A stretch of 64,000 bases of DNA. Source: Sanguibacter suaedae (GTDB taxonomy: Bacteria; Actinomycetota; Actinomycetes; Actinomycetales; Cellulomonadaceae). The stretch lies in contig NZ_JAEINH010000006.1 of NCBI RefSeq assembly GCF_016342785.1, positions 1 through 64,000 of the forward strand. The letters are read 5' to 3'. The notes under the pieces are model-generated. The model was not told the origin of the DNA. It worked only from the letters and a program-made list of their open reading frames with translations, and did not search any database. A program made the position numbers and the translations under genes. Positions 55,940 to 63,981 of this stretch are shown here, piece after piece. Positions within the stretch are counted from its first letter, which is position 1; every line of letters begins with the position of its first letter.

Positions 55940-57445
55940 GTGGTGCTCGCCCGCGCCGTCCTCGACCGTGCGCGCCGGTCGCCGCGGGCGCCGGCGCTGC
56001 GGTGGACCGAGGACGACGGGCGCACGGCGACGCTCACCGCGGGCGGTCTCGCCGGTCGCGTGAGCGCCGCCGCCGCCGACCTCGCATCGGGCAGGGACGG
56101 GCGTGACCCCGTCGCCGCGGGCGATCTCGTCGCCCTCGACCTCCTCCACTGCGCCCGGAGGCGACCCGGCGCCGTCCAGGCCGACGTCCTCGTGGCGGTC
56201 CTCGCCGTCGAGCTCCTCGGTGGCATCGCCCTGGTGTGCGACGACCGCCCCGCGGAGCAGCAGGCCCAGGTCCTCGGGGCGCTGGGGCGCACCGTCCGTG
56301 TCGCCCGCCCGCTCGCCAGGACGCTGCCGTCCTCCGCCGCGGCCCAGCCAGCCCCACCACGCTCCGTCACGCGCCGGACCGGTGCCCCAGCGCTCGCGGT
56401 CCTCACGTCGGGCAGCACCGGTCGCGCCCGCGCGGTGGTGCGCAGCGCAGAGTCCTGGGTGGGGTCGTTCCCGGCCGTGACCGACCTCACGGACATCGGA
56501 CCGGGGAGCGTGGTCCTCGTCCCCGGCCCGGCGTCCAGTTCCTTGTTCTGCTTCGCGGCGCTGCACGGTCTCGCCACGGGTGCCGCCGTGCACCTCGCCC
56601 CGTCGGGCGCCGGGGCCGCACCAACCACGATCCGTGGGTGCGACGCCGTGCAGACCACGCCCGGCGGGCTCGAGACGGTCCTCGACGTCCTCGAGGCCTT
56701 GCCCGAGGGCGCGCCACGCTCCCTGAGGACCGCCGTCGTGGGCGGCGCCGCGCTCCCCGACGCCCTCCGGGACCGTTCCCGGGCGCTCGGTATCCGGGTG
56801 GTCACCTACTACGGCGCCGCGGAGACGTCCTTCGTCGCGGTCGACACCGACGGTACGGGCCTGCGCCCCTTCCCCGATGTGGAGATCGACCTGCGCCCCA
56901 CCGCCCTGGCCGGTGCGCGGGAGCTGTGGGTCAGGTCGCCGTGGACGGCGCTCGGCTACCTCGGCGACGCGGGCGGTCCGGTGCGCCGCTCCGACGGATG
57001 GGTCACCGTCGGGGACCTCGCCGTCGGCAGTGGCACGACGGGCGACCCGCTGGTCGTCCTCGGGCGCGGCACCGGCGCCGTGCAGACGGGCGCGAGCACC
57101 GTCCTCCCCGAGGACGTCGAGGCCGGCCTGCGCGGCACGCCAGGGCTCGACGACGTCGTCGTCCTCGGGACACCGCACCTGCGCCTCGGGGAGGTCGTCA
57201 CCGCGGTCGTCGTCGGCGACGTGAGCCTCGAGGACCTCGAGACCACCGCCCGGGAGCGGTTGGCGCCTGCGCAGCGACCCCGTCGCTGGTACGTCGCAGG
57301 GTCGCTGCCCACCACGGGCACGGGCAAGGTGGCGCGCGACGACGTCCGCGCCGTCCTCCTCGAGGACGGCGCCGACCCGGCAGGCGGCAGGTGGCGGCGC
57401 CTGCGACGGGATCCCGGGGACGGACGGCTAGGCTCGGTCGGGTGA
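55940..57445 (+). CDS. AMP-binding (acyl-CoA/acyl-adenylate ligase) protein
   Basis: A 501-residue member of the adenylate-forming superfamily. The P-loop reads LTSGSTGRARAVVRS, lacking the usual PKG. YYGAAET is the A5 motif, GWVTVGDL the A7-like motif and TGTGKVARDDV the C-terminal catalytic lysine, so it is probably active. The N-terminal half is unusually Ala/Arg-rich and the family placement loose (MenE-like or short-chain ligase). Its GTG starts 3 nt after rnhA, and its stop overlaps the methionine aminopeptidase GTG (GTGA). With the thiolase-like gene further down it may serve a small acyl pathway, but the substrate is unknown. Confidence 0.78.
   Translation: MVLARAVLDRARRSPRAPALRWTEDDGRTATLTAGGLAGRVSAAAADLASGRDGRDPVAAGDLVALDLLHCARRRPGAVQADVLVAVLAVELLGGIALVCDDRPAEQQAQVLGALGRTVRVARPLARTLPSSAAAQPAPPRSVTRRTGAPALAVLTSGSTGRARAVVRSAESWVGSFPAVTDLTDIGPGSVVLVPGPASSSLFCFAALHGLATGAAVHLAPSGAGAAPTTIRGCDAVQTTPGGLETVLDVLEALPEGAPRSLRTAVVGGAALPDALRDRSRALGIRVVTYYGAAETSFVAVDTDGTGLRPFPDVEIDLRPTALAGARELWVRSPWTALGYLGDAGGPVRRSDGWVTVGDLAVGSGTTGDPLVVLGRGTGAVQTGASTVLPEDVEAGLRGTPGLDDVVVLGTPHLRLGEVVTAVVVGDVSLEDLETTARERLAPAQRPRRWYVAGSLPTTGTGKVARDDVRAVLLEDGADPAGGRWRRLRRDPGDGRLGSVG
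57429..57434 (+). promoter_or_regulatory. putative internal -10 for map
   Basis: TAGGCT within the end of the ligase gene, 7 nt before the GTG at 57442; allows separate leaderless transcription of the essential peptidase. Confidence 0.4.
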
Positions 57446-58209
57446 TCGAGAAGAAGAGCCCCGCCCAGATCGAGAAGATGCGCGAGGCCGGCCGTGTCGT
57501 CGCCCGCGCCCACGAGGCCATGGAGGCCGCTGCCGGCGTGGGGGTGACGCTCCGCGAGATCGACGCCGTGGGCGCCGCGGTCCTCGCCGAGCACGGCGCC
57601 ACGTCGCCGTTCCTCGACTACCACCCCGACTGGGCGCCCGTGCCGTTCCCCGGCGTGATCTGCGCGTCGGTGAACGACGCCATCGTCCACGGCATCCCCA
57701 CGGACTACGCCCTCCAGGACGGGGACCTCCTCAGCGTCGACTTCGGTGCCGTCCTCGACGGGTGGTGCGGCGACGCGGCCCGCAGCTACGTGGTGGGGAC
57801 ACCGCGGCCCGGCGACCAGGAGCTCGTCGACGTCACGCGTGCCGCCCTCGACGCGGGCATCGCCGCCGCCCGGCCGGGCAACACCATCGGGGACATCGGG
57901 TACGCCGTCGCCAAGGTGGCGCGCGACGCGCGCGTCGGGATCCTCGACGACCACGGCGGTCACGGGATCGGCTCCGAGATGCACATGGACCCGTTCATCC
58001 CCAACGTGGGACGCCGCGGCAAGGGCATGAAGCTCGTCCCCGGCCTGACCATCGCCATCGAGCCCATGTTCATCGCCGACGGGCGCGGCAGCTACACGCA
58101 CGACGCCGACGGCTGGACCCTGCGCTCCACCAAGGGGGCCCGCGCTGCCCACTGGGAGCACACGATCGTCATCACCGCCGACGGCCCGCAGATCCTCACG
58201 GCCCTGTGA
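57442..58209 (+). CDS. map: methionine aminopeptidase (type I)
   Basis: Removes the initiator Met from new proteins; 255 residues. The metal ligands are in LSVDFGAVLDGWCGDAARSYVVG (two Asp), GHGIGSEMHMDPFIPN (His), AIEPMFIADG (Glu) and WEHTIVITADG (Glu). The start IEKKSPAQIEKMREAGRVVARAHEA is typical. It overlaps the ligase stop by 4 nt and may also have its own leaderless promoter inside that gene. Confidence 0.96.
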   Translation: MIEKKSPAQIEKMREAGRVVARAHEAMEAAAGVGVTLREIDAVGAAVLAEHGATSPFLDYHPDWAPVPFPGVICASVNDAIVHGIPTDYALQDGDLLSVDFGAVLDGWCGDAARSYVVGTPRPGDQELVDVTRAALDAGIAAARPGNTIGDIGYAVAKVARDARVGILDDHGGHGIGSEMHMDPFIPNVGRRGKGMKLVPGLTIAIEPMFIADGRGSYTHDADGWTLRSTKGARAAHWEHTIVITADGPQILTAL

Positions 58210-58237
58210 CAACGCCGGTGCACCCGGCAGCGACAGC

Positions 58238-59413
58238 GTGACCGACGACTACCGCACCCCGGTCGTCGTCGCCGCGCGGAGGACCTTCGTGGGCACCGCC
58301 GGCAAGGGGCACCGCGGTCTCCTGGTCGACGAGCTCGCCGCGCCGGTCCTCGTCGCGGCCCTCGACGACGCCCGGCGCGCCGGGACCACGGCGCCGGTCG
58401 ACGACGTGGTCCTCGGCAACTGCACCGGCCCCGGCGGGAACGTCGCCCGGGTCGCCGCGCTCCGTGCCGGGCTCGGCGATCGCGTGCCGGGCATGGTCGT
58501 CGACCGCCAGTGCGGCAGCGGCCTCGCGGCGATCCTCACGGCGTCCCACGCCGTGCGCTCCGGAGCGGTGGACCTCGTCCTCGCCGGTGGCGCCGAGAGC
58601 GCCTCCACCGCCCCGGAGCGGTGGCACCGGCCCGGCCAGGCTCCCGGACGCGCCAACGCCGACGCCCAGCCCTTCGCCCGTGCGCCCTTCGCGCCGGAGG
58701 GCTCCCCGGACCCGGAGATGGGGGCGGCCGCCGACGTCCTCGCCGCCGCCCGAGGGATCTCGCGCGACCGCCAGGACGCCTACGCCCTGGCGAGCCACCG
58801 CAAGGCTCTCGCCGCCCACGCGGCCGGCCGGTTCGACCGCGAGACCGTCACCCTGGGCACGGTGGTCCGCGACGAGCGGGCACGGGTCCTCGACCCAGCT
58901 CTCCTCGCCCGCCTGCGCCCCGCCTTCGGGGGGACCGTGACCGCCGCGACCGCGAGCCCGGTGAGCGACGGGGCCGCCGCCGTCGCCGTCGTGCCGGAGA
59001 GCTCGCGGCACGGAGCCCCGGGTCTGCGCGTGCTCGACGGGGTGGTCGTCGGGTGCGACCCGGCGCTGCCGGGATGGGGTCCGGTCCCCGCAGTCCAGCA
59101 CCTGCTGGCCCGGACGGGGCGTTCCCTCGACGAGGTCGCGGTCGTCGAGATCGTCGAGGCCTTCGCCGCGCAGGTCCTCGCCGTCACGGACGCGCTCGGC
59201 CTCGACACCGCCGGACGGGACTCCGGGCGCGTCTGTCCCGACGGCGGGGCGCTCGCCCTCGGCCACCCGTGGGGCGCGAGCGGGGCGATCGCCGTCACCC
59301 GCCTCTTCTCCCGCCTCGTGCGGGGCGGTGCGCCGGCCGGGACGCTGGGGCTCGCGACCGCCGCCATCGGGGGCGGGTCGGGCATCGCGGTGCTGCTCGA
59401 GGTCGTGCGCTGA
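58238..59413 (+). CDS. thiolase-like protein lacking usual catalytic residues
   Basis: A 391-residue thiolase-fold protein. The nucleophile Cys is in MVVDRQCGSGLAA (near 90), and the C-terminal His motif GGALALGHPWGASGA is present. Two usual residues are changed. The NEAFA motif that orients water with its Asn reads VEAFA. The second catalytic Cys of CxGGG, usually written CIGGGMG, is replaced: the sequence reads TAAIGGGSG. The function may be a degenerate or different acyl transfer, or a misprediction of chemistry by analogy. It begins 28 nt after map and so belongs to the rnhA-ligase-map cluster. Confidence 0.85.
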   Translation: MTDDYRTPVVVAARRTFVGTAGKGHRGLLVDELAAPVLVAALDDARRAGTTAPVDDVVLGNCTGPGGNVARVAALRAGLGDRVPGMVVDRQCGSGLAAILTASHAVRSGAVDLVLAGGAESASTAPERWHRPGQAPGRANADAQPFARAPFAPEGSPDPEMGAAADVLAAARGISRDRQDAYALASHRKALAAHAAGRFDRETVTLGTVVRDERARVLDPALLARLRPAFGGTVTAATASPVSDGAAAVAVVPESSRHGAPGLRVLDGVVVGCDPALPGWGPVPAVQHLLARTGRSLDEVAVVEIVEAFAAQVLAVTDALGLDTAGRDSGRVCPDGGALALGHPWGASGAIAVTRLFSRLVRGGAPAGTLGLATAAIGGGSGIAVLLEVVR

Positions 59414-59447
59414 ACGGTCGCCCTCCCCGGCGGACGGGCGCCGGGCG

Positions 59448-60149
59448 TCAGTCGTCGACCCGCTCCCCCTCGTGGACGGTCTCGGCGGGCCCGCCGCTCA
59501 CCCAGGTGTGCACCCCGACCACGACGCCGAGGACCGCGACCGCCAGGCACACGGACGCCACGACGTCCGTGACGAAGTGGTAGCCCAGGTAGAGGCGGCT
59601 GGCACCGACCACGGCGACGACCGCGAGGCTCGTCACCGCCCACACCACGAGACGCCTGCCCGTCCTGTGGCGCGCCCACACGAGGTAGCCGCTCACGAGG
59701 ACCAGGGTCGCGGCACCGATCGTGTGCCCCGACGGGAACGAGAACGAGGTCTCCACCCCGGCGACCGTCATCGACTCCGCCGGGGGACGTGGACGGGCGA
59801 TGACCGCCTTGAGCACGGTCGAGACGAGCGTGGACAGGAGCATCGCACCGACGAGGAGGAGCGGGTCGCGCCATGCGCCCGACACCCGCCACCACACGAC
59901 GCACCCGACGGCGACCACCACCGGCAGCACGTACGGGCCGAACCCGTTCGTCACCACGGTGAAGAACGTCGTCGCCGCAGGGGTGCGGTGGTCCACCACC
60001 CATCCCAGGACCGCGTCGTCGGCGACCCACAGATCCTCACGCTCACGGACGGCCTCGAGCACACCGGCGAAGCCTGCGGCGCCGAGGACGACGAGGACCG
60101 TCGCCGGGCCGAGGACGACGAGCAGGCGCCACCAGTCGGTTCGGAGCAT
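59448..60149 (-). CDS. PAP2-family membrane phosphatase
   Basis: A 233-residue membrane enzyme with about six helices. The three phosphatase motifs are KAVIARPRPP, SFSFPSGHTIGA and SRLYLGYHFVTDV. Such enzymes dephosphorylate lipid phosphates such as phosphatidic acid or undecaprenyl pyrophosphate; which one is not known. A TAGCAT hexamer 6 nt upstream of the ATG suggests a leaderless transcript. The gene is monocistronic and convergent with the thiolase-like gene. Confidence 0.93.
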   Translation of the reverse strand: MLRTDWWRLLVVLGPATVLVVLGAAGFAGVLEAVREREDLWVADDAVLGWVVDHRTPAATTFFTVVTNGFGPYVLPVVVAVGCVVWWRVSGAWRDPLLLVGAMLLSTLVSTVLKAVIARPRPPAESMTVAGVETSFSFPSGHTIGAATLVLVSGYLVWARHRTGRRLVVWAVTSLAVVAVVGASRLYLGYHFVTDVVASVCLAVAVLGVVVGVHTWVSGGPAETVHEGERVDD

Positions 60150-60155
60150 CGGACG

Positions 60156-60161
60156 ATGCTA
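60156..60161 (-). promoter_or_regulatory. putative -10 of leaderless PAP2 gene
   Basis: TAGCAT on the reverse strand, 6 nt before the ATG at 60149. Confidence 0.4.
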
Positions 60162-60334
60162 CCGACGCACCCGCGGCTCCGCCCGCCGGGGAGGGCCGCC
60201 CGGACGCCACCACCCGGAGAAAAAGCCGTGCGGCCGACGGGGTCAGCGTGGTTGTTTTGTCCCACACCGCGGTGACGTCAGGGCAGCGGAGTCGACGCCC
60301 AAGCCCATCCCACGACAGTCACGGAAGTCATACC

Positions 60335-60508
60335 ATGAACGACCAGTCCTTCGGGTCCATCGACCCGTACCTCCGCTACCAGCTCGCGTCCCGCGAGCAC
60401 GAGGAGCGCGTGCTCGCGGCGCAGAGGCGCAGGGAGCAGAGCCGGCCCGACGTCCCGCCCCGGGTGGCCCGGCGCCGTCCTCCCCGGTTCCTGCGCAGGC
60501 GCGCATGA
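60335..60508 (+). CDS. small basic hypothetical protein, 57 aa
   Basis: A short frame beginning MNDQSFGSIDPYLRYQLASR, then Glu/Arg-rich helix EHEERVLAAQRRREQ, and a strongly basic tail (VARRRPPRFLRRRA). No family recognised. It has a ribosome site (GGAAG) at normal spacing and a strong hairpin 9 nt after its stop, which makes it a likely real gene. The basic C-terminus suggests nucleic-acid or membrane contact (inference). Confidence 0.6.
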   Translation: MNDQSFGSIDPYLRYQLASREHEERVLAAQRRREQSRPDVPPRVARRRPPRFLRRRA

Positions 60509-60516
60509 CCCTCCCC

Positions 60517-60551
60517 GAAGGCCCCGCCGGTGCCCCACCGGTGGGGCCTTC
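60517..60551 (+). terminator. hairpin terminator after the 57-aa gene
   Basis: A 15-bp stem with one G-T pair (GAAGGCCCCGCCGGT and complement) and a 5-nt loop; no long T-tract. Confidence 0.7.
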
Positions 60552-60563
60552 GTCGTGCACGCG

Positions 60564-60569
60564 TAGGCT
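60564..60569 (+). promoter_or_regulatory. putative -10 of leaderless orn
   Basis: TAGGCT, 6 nt before the GTG at 60576; supports that start over the GTG at 60570. Confidence 0.45.
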
Positions 60570-60575
60570 GTGAGG

Positions 60576-61229
60576 GTGGCGAGCACTGGGAACACCGACC
60601 GGATCATCTGGATCGACTGCGAGATGACGGGGCTGGACCTCGGCGCGGACGCCCTCGTGGAGGTCGCCGCCGTGGTGACCGACTCCGAGCTCACGGTCCT
60701 CGGTGAGGGCATCGACGTGATCGTCCGTCCGCCGGACGAGGCCCTCGAGCAGATGAACGACTTCGTCCGGGAGATGCACACGTCGTCCGGCCTGCTCGAC
60801 GAGCTCGAGCACGGCGTCTCCCTCGCGGACGCGGAGGCGCAGGTCCTCGAGCACCTGCGGGCCTTCGTGCCCGACCCGGGCAAGGCCCCGCTCGCCGGCA
60901 ACTCCGTCGCGACGGACAAGATGTTCCTCGAACGCGACATGCGGGAGCTGGTGAACCACCTCCACTACCGGATCATCGACGTGTCCTCCATCAAGGAGCT
61001 CGCCCGCCGCTGGTACCCCCGCGTGTACTTCGCGTCCCCCACCAAGAACGGGGGGCACCGCGCCCTCGCAGACATCCTCGAGAGCATCGACGAGCTCCGG
61101 TACTACCGGTCGGCGCTCTTCGTGCCCCAGCCGGGCCCGGACACGAAGTCCGCCAGGGCCGTCGCGGCACAGGTCGCCCGGACCTCCGTGTCCGGGACCC
61201 TGTCCGTCCCGGACGCCTTCCTGCGCTGA
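60576..61229 (+). CDS. orn: oligoribonuclease
   Basis: DEDDh-type 3'-5' exoribonuclease that degrades 2-5 nt RNA fragments, including pGpG. The 217-residue protein shows IIWIDCEMTGLDLGADALVEVAAVVTD (exo I with Asp and Glu), NSVATDKMFLERDM (exo II) and KNGGHRALADILESIDEL (exo III with His and Asp). The C-terminal extension of about 30 residues beyond the E. coli enzyme is common in Actinobacteria. A GTG two codons upstream is also possible, but the -10 spacing favours 60576. Confidence 0.95.
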   Translation: MASTGNTDRIIWIDCEMTGLDLGADALVEVAAVVTDSELTVLGEGIDVIVRPPDEALEQMNDFVREMHTSSGLLDELEHGVSLADAEAQVLEHLRAFVPDPGKAPLAGNSVATDKMFLERDMRELVNHLHYRIIDVSSIKELARRWYPRVYFASPTKNGGHRALADILESIDELRYYRSALFVPQPGPDTKSARAVAAQVARTSVSGTLSVPDAFLR

Positions 61230-61332
61230 CCCGGCTCGGCCCACAGCGCCTCGCCGGCCCGCACCGTCGGCCTGCGTCGGGGCGTGTCGGGAGTCACGCC
61301 GGACCGTGTCACGGAGGCCCGCCCGGAGCAGG

Positions 61333-61338
61333 TACACT
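61333..61338 (+). promoter_or_regulatory. possible tRNA-His -10
   Basis: TACACT followed by TTTT, 64 nt upstream of the tRNA; no clear -35. Confidence 0.3.
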
Positions 61339-61402
61339 TTTCGACGGCCCGGTCTTCCGGTCCAGCAACGCACTTCTGCCCCTGGGCGGGTGCGATGCGC
61401 AT

Positions 61403-61476
61403 GGTGGGTATAGCTCAGCTGGTAGAGCACCTGGTTGTGGTCCAGGGGGTCGCGGGTTCAAGTCCCGTTACTCACC
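61403..61476 (+). tRNA. tRNA-His (GUG)
   Basis: 74 nt including the G-1. The acceptor pairs GTGGGTA with TACTCAC (one G-T), the anticodon loop is TTGTGGT (anticodon GTG), and the T-loop is TTCAAGT. CCA is encoded at 61477-61479. Confidence 0.95.
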
Positions 61477-61483
61477 CCATGCG

Positions 61484-61531
61484 GTACGACGAAGGCGCCT
61501 CACGTGATCACGTGAGGCGCCTTCGTCGTAC
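61484..61531. terminator. 48-bp perfect palindrome, bidirectional terminator
   Basis: Perfect inverted repeat with 24-nt arms meeting at the centre CACGTGATCACGTG. It is placed 5 nt after the tRNA-His CCA and just downstream of the convergent ATP-grasp gene. In RNA it folds to a stem of about 22 bp with a GATC loop. Confidence 0.75.
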
Positions 61532-61537
61532 TCGGCG

Positions 61538-62452
61538 TCACCCCTGGGCGGAGACCCTCGCCACGAGAGCGTCCGCGAAGCGGTCGAGCGCCCCCGGCGA
61601 CTTCGCGAAGAACAGGGACGGCTCGGTGAGCTCGAGCTCGAGGAGGATGGGCTCGCCGTCGTCGCCGGGCAGCATGTCGACGCGGGCGAAGAGCATCTGG
61701 TCGGCGGCTCCACCGAGGACGGTCCGTGCGGCCTCGAGCGCACGGTCGGCGAGCGCCAGCTCGGCCTCCGTCGCCTCGACGGTCCGCATGACCTCCTCCT
61801 GGTAGAGGCCCTGGGTGGGTCGGTGCCCGCGGGAGAGCATGGCGCTCTTGCGGACGGCGTGGGAGAACTCGCCGTCGACGAAGATCAGGGCGGTCTCGCC
61901 CGCGACGTCCACCTGGTTGAGGTAGGGCTGCACCATGACGTGCCGTCCGGAGCGCAGGAGCTCGCGGGCGTGGAGGATCGCCTCGCCGCGCGCCTGCGCG
62001 GTGTTCTCCTGGTACCGGGCCGTGTCCCGAGCCCCGGCGCTCACGGTGGGCTTGATGACGTAGTCGCCGTGCGCAGGCAGGCGCGTGTGGATCGCCTGCG
62101 ACGTGAGGTGCCGGTCGGGGTCGAGCCACAGCGTCCGGACGATCGGGACGCCCATCTCCCCCATGGTCTTCAGGTAGTACTTGTCGGTGTTCCACGCGAT
62201 GACCTCGGCGTCGTTCGCGAGGCGAGGGACGCTGCGGGCCCAGGAGATGAACTCGTCCTGGCGGGCCGAGTAGTCCCAGGTGGAGCGGACGACCACGAGG
62301 TTGAACGACGTCCAGTCGACGTCCGGGTCGTCCCACACCGCCGCCGTGGCCTCGACGCCGCGCTCCGCGAGCGCCTCGACGAGGGGGGCGTCGTCCGGGT
62401 CGAGGTCGGGGAGCACGGAACAGGTGGCTAGGGCTACGCGAGGTGTCGGCAC
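61538..62452 (-). CDS. ATP-grasp-fold protein
   Basis: A 304-residue ATP-grasp-type ligase candidate. VVVRSTWDYSARQDEF and NTDKYYLKTMGEMGVPIVRTLWL lead into the ATP-binding region (DYVIKPTVSAGARDTARY). The ligase core includes VMVQPYLNQVDVAGETALIFVDGEFSHAVRKSA, followed by ARVDMLPGDDGEPILLELELTEPSLFF with the metal-binding Glu. It resembles the uncharacterised family that includes cycloserine-type DcsG, but the substrate cannot be inferred. A TATCCT hexamer 6 nt before the GTG suggests leaderless transcription. Confidence 0.85.
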   Translation of the reverse strand: MPTPRVALATCSVLPDLDPDDAPLVEALAERGVEATAAVWDDPDVDWTSFNLVVVRSTWDYSARQDEFISWARSVPRLANDAEVIAWNTDKYYLKTMGEMGVPIVRTLWLDPDRHLTSQAIHTRLPAHGDYVIKPTVSAGARDTARYQENTAQARGEAILHARELLRSGRHVMVQPYLNQVDVAGETALIFVDGEFSHAVRKSAMLSRGHRPTQGLYQEEVMRTVEATEAELALADRALEAARTVLGGAADQMLFARVDMLPGDDGEPILLELELTEPSLFFAKSPGALDRFADALVARVSAQG

Positions 62453-62458
62453 CGTCCA

Positions 62459-62464
62459 AGGATA
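62459..62464 (-). promoter_or_regulatory. putative -10 of leaderless ATP-grasp gene
   Basis: TATCCT on the reverse strand, 6 nt before the GTG at 62452. Confidence 0.4.
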
Positions 62465-62558
62465 GCGAGTCGGTCCCTTTCCGCGGCCCGGGGCGCCGGC
62501 ACCGGGTGAAACCTGGCACGGGGCCCCTCTGCACCGCCCGCCCGCGGGCTGCCCGACC

Positions 62559-62564
62559 TACGCT
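62559..62564 (+). promoter_or_regulatory. putative -10 of the receiver/HEAT operon
   Basis: TACGCT; 7 nt downstream is the ATG of a nine-codon reading frame that runs into the receiver gene start. Confidence 0.4.
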
Positions 62565-62571
62565 GACGTGC

Positions 62572-62601
62572 ATGGACTCCCGAGAGGCTGCTGACGCATG
62601 A
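62572..62601 (+). CDS. possible nine-codon leaderless upstream ORF
   Basis: MDSREAADA followed by a TGA that overlaps the receiver gene ATG (ATGA). It starts 7 nt after a TACGCT -10-like hexamer and contains the GAGAGG ribosome site of the receiver gene. It may couple translation of the regulator to leaderless initiation; chance cannot be excluded. Confidence 0.35.
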   Translation: MDSREAADA

Positions 62602-62978
62602 CGCAGGGCAAGGTGCTCGTCGTCGACGACAACCAGGACATCTGCGACCTCGTGGCGCTGAAGCTCAGCAACGCGGGTTTCGAGGTGACGCAGGCGAACG
62701 ACGGGCTGTCGGGGCTCGAGCTCGGGCTCAGCGGGGACTTCGACCTGGTGGTGCTCGACGTCATGATGCCCGGGATGTCCGGCATCGACGTCCTGCGTCG
62801 CCTGCGGGACGCCGAGCAGACCGCCACCACCCCCGTCCTGCTCCTCACCGCGAAGACGCAGGAGCGGGACGTCGAGACCGGGTTCGCTGCCGGTGCAGGC
62901 GAGTACATGACCAAACCGTTCAGCCCGAGAGAGCTGCTCGTGCGCGTCAAGGCGATGCTCGCGCGCCGTCAGCCCTGA
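62598..62978 (+). CDS. single-domain response regulator (receiver)
   Basis: A 126-residue CheY-like receiver domain without output domain. Asp 10 and Asp 11 (acid pocket), phospho-acceptor Asp 54 in LVVLDVMMPGMSG, Thr 84 in LLTAKTQ and Lys 106 in YMTKPF are all in place. It must signal by protein contact. Its partner is probably encoded in the same operon: the HEAT-repeat gene begins 1 nt after its stop. No histidine kinase is visible. Confidence 0.93.
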   Translation: MTQGKVLVVDDNQDICDLVALKLSNAGFEVTQANDGLSGLELGLSGDFDLVVLDVMMPGMSGIDVLRRLRDAEQTATTPVLLLTAKTQERDVETGFAAGAGEYMTKPFSPRELLVRVKAMLARRQP

Positions 62979-62979
62979 C

Positions 62980-63981
62980 ATGCTCGTCCTCTCCTGGACC
63001 GTGCTCGTGTGGACCCTCACGGTCCTCTGCGCGCTCTGCGTCGCCCTCCTCCTCGCGACCGTGGCCGTGCGCGTGGGTCGCGGGGTGCTGGCGCGCCGTC
63101 GTGAGGCTCTCGTGGCGCAGGTCCGCCCGCTCGTCCTCGAGGTGCTCACCGCGGAGGACGACGAGGTGGCCCCGGCCTGCGAGAAGGTCGCCGCGGTGCC
63201 CGAGCCCCTGTGGCCGACGGCCGAGCGGTACGTCCTGGCCGCGTTCGACTCGGTCCGCGGCGAGGTCCGTGACGCCCTCGTCCAGGTGCTCCTGGACCGC
63301 GGGACCCTCGCGCGCGCCGTGGCGGCGACGACCGCGCGCAGCGCCGTCCGCCGCGCGCGCGCCGCGGAGGTCGTCGGGCTCGTCGGGCACGTCGACGGAC
63401 GCCGGAGCATCGTCCGCCTCCTGTCGGACCCGAGCGTCGAGGTGCGCACCGTCGCCGCTCGCGCGCTGGGGCAGCTGGGCGACCCGCACGTCGCCGCGCT
63501 CCTCCTCGGGGCCCTGCGACCGGGATCGGACGTCCCCGCGAGCATCGTCGGCACCGCGCTCATCGGTATCGGCGAGGCGGACACGACCGCGCTGGAACCC
63601 GCGCTCGAGGGGGCGCTCGCCGACCGCGACGAGATCGTGCGGCTGACGGCGGTCGCCGTCGCCGCCGAGCTCCTCGTCCTGCCCACCGCGCGGTACGTCG
63701 GCGAGAGGGTGCTGCACGACCCGTCGCCCGCCGTGCGGGTCCAGGCCGCCCGCGCCCTCGCTCGGCTGGGTGGCGCGTGGGCCGTGCCGACGCTCGCCTC
63801 GGCGACAGCCCCGACGGAGGACCCCGGGGTGCGGCTGGCAGCCGCTCGCACGCTCCTCGACATGGGGACCCCGACGGCTCTCGACCACCTGGCGCCGCTC
63901 CGCGACGACCTGGACCCGGACCTGCGCCGGCTCGCTCTCGAGGCCGGCCCCACCCTGACCACGGAAGGGGCTGGACCATGA
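62980..63981 (+). CDS. HEAT-repeat membrane protein
   Basis: A 333-residue protein with one N-terminal transmembrane helix (WTVLVWTLTVLCALCVALLLATVAV). An all-helical cytosolic region follows, made of about six HEAT-type repeats, for example SIVRLLSDPSVEVRTVAARALGQLGDPHVAALLLGAL and HDPSPAVRVQAARALARLGGAWAVPTLASA. HEAT repeats are scaffolds for protein contacts; a role as target of the receiver is inferred. It ends in an ATGA overlap with the next gene, which runs off the window. Confidence 0.85.
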   Translation: MLVLSWTVLVWTLTVLCALCVALLLATVAVRVGRGVLARRREALVAQVRPLVLEVLTAEDDEVAPACEKVAAVPEPLWPTAERYVLAAFDSVRGEVRDALVQVLLDRGTLARAVAATTARSAVRRARAAEVVGLVGHVDGRRSIVRLLSDPSVEVRTVAARALGQLGDPHVAALLLGALRPGSDVPASIVGTALIGIGEADTTALEPALEGALADRDEIVRLTAVAVAAELLVLPTARYVGERVLHDPSPAVRVQAARALARLGGAWAVPTLASATAPTEDPGVRLAAARTLLDMGTPTALDHLAPLRDDLDPDLRRLALEAGPTLTTEGAGP

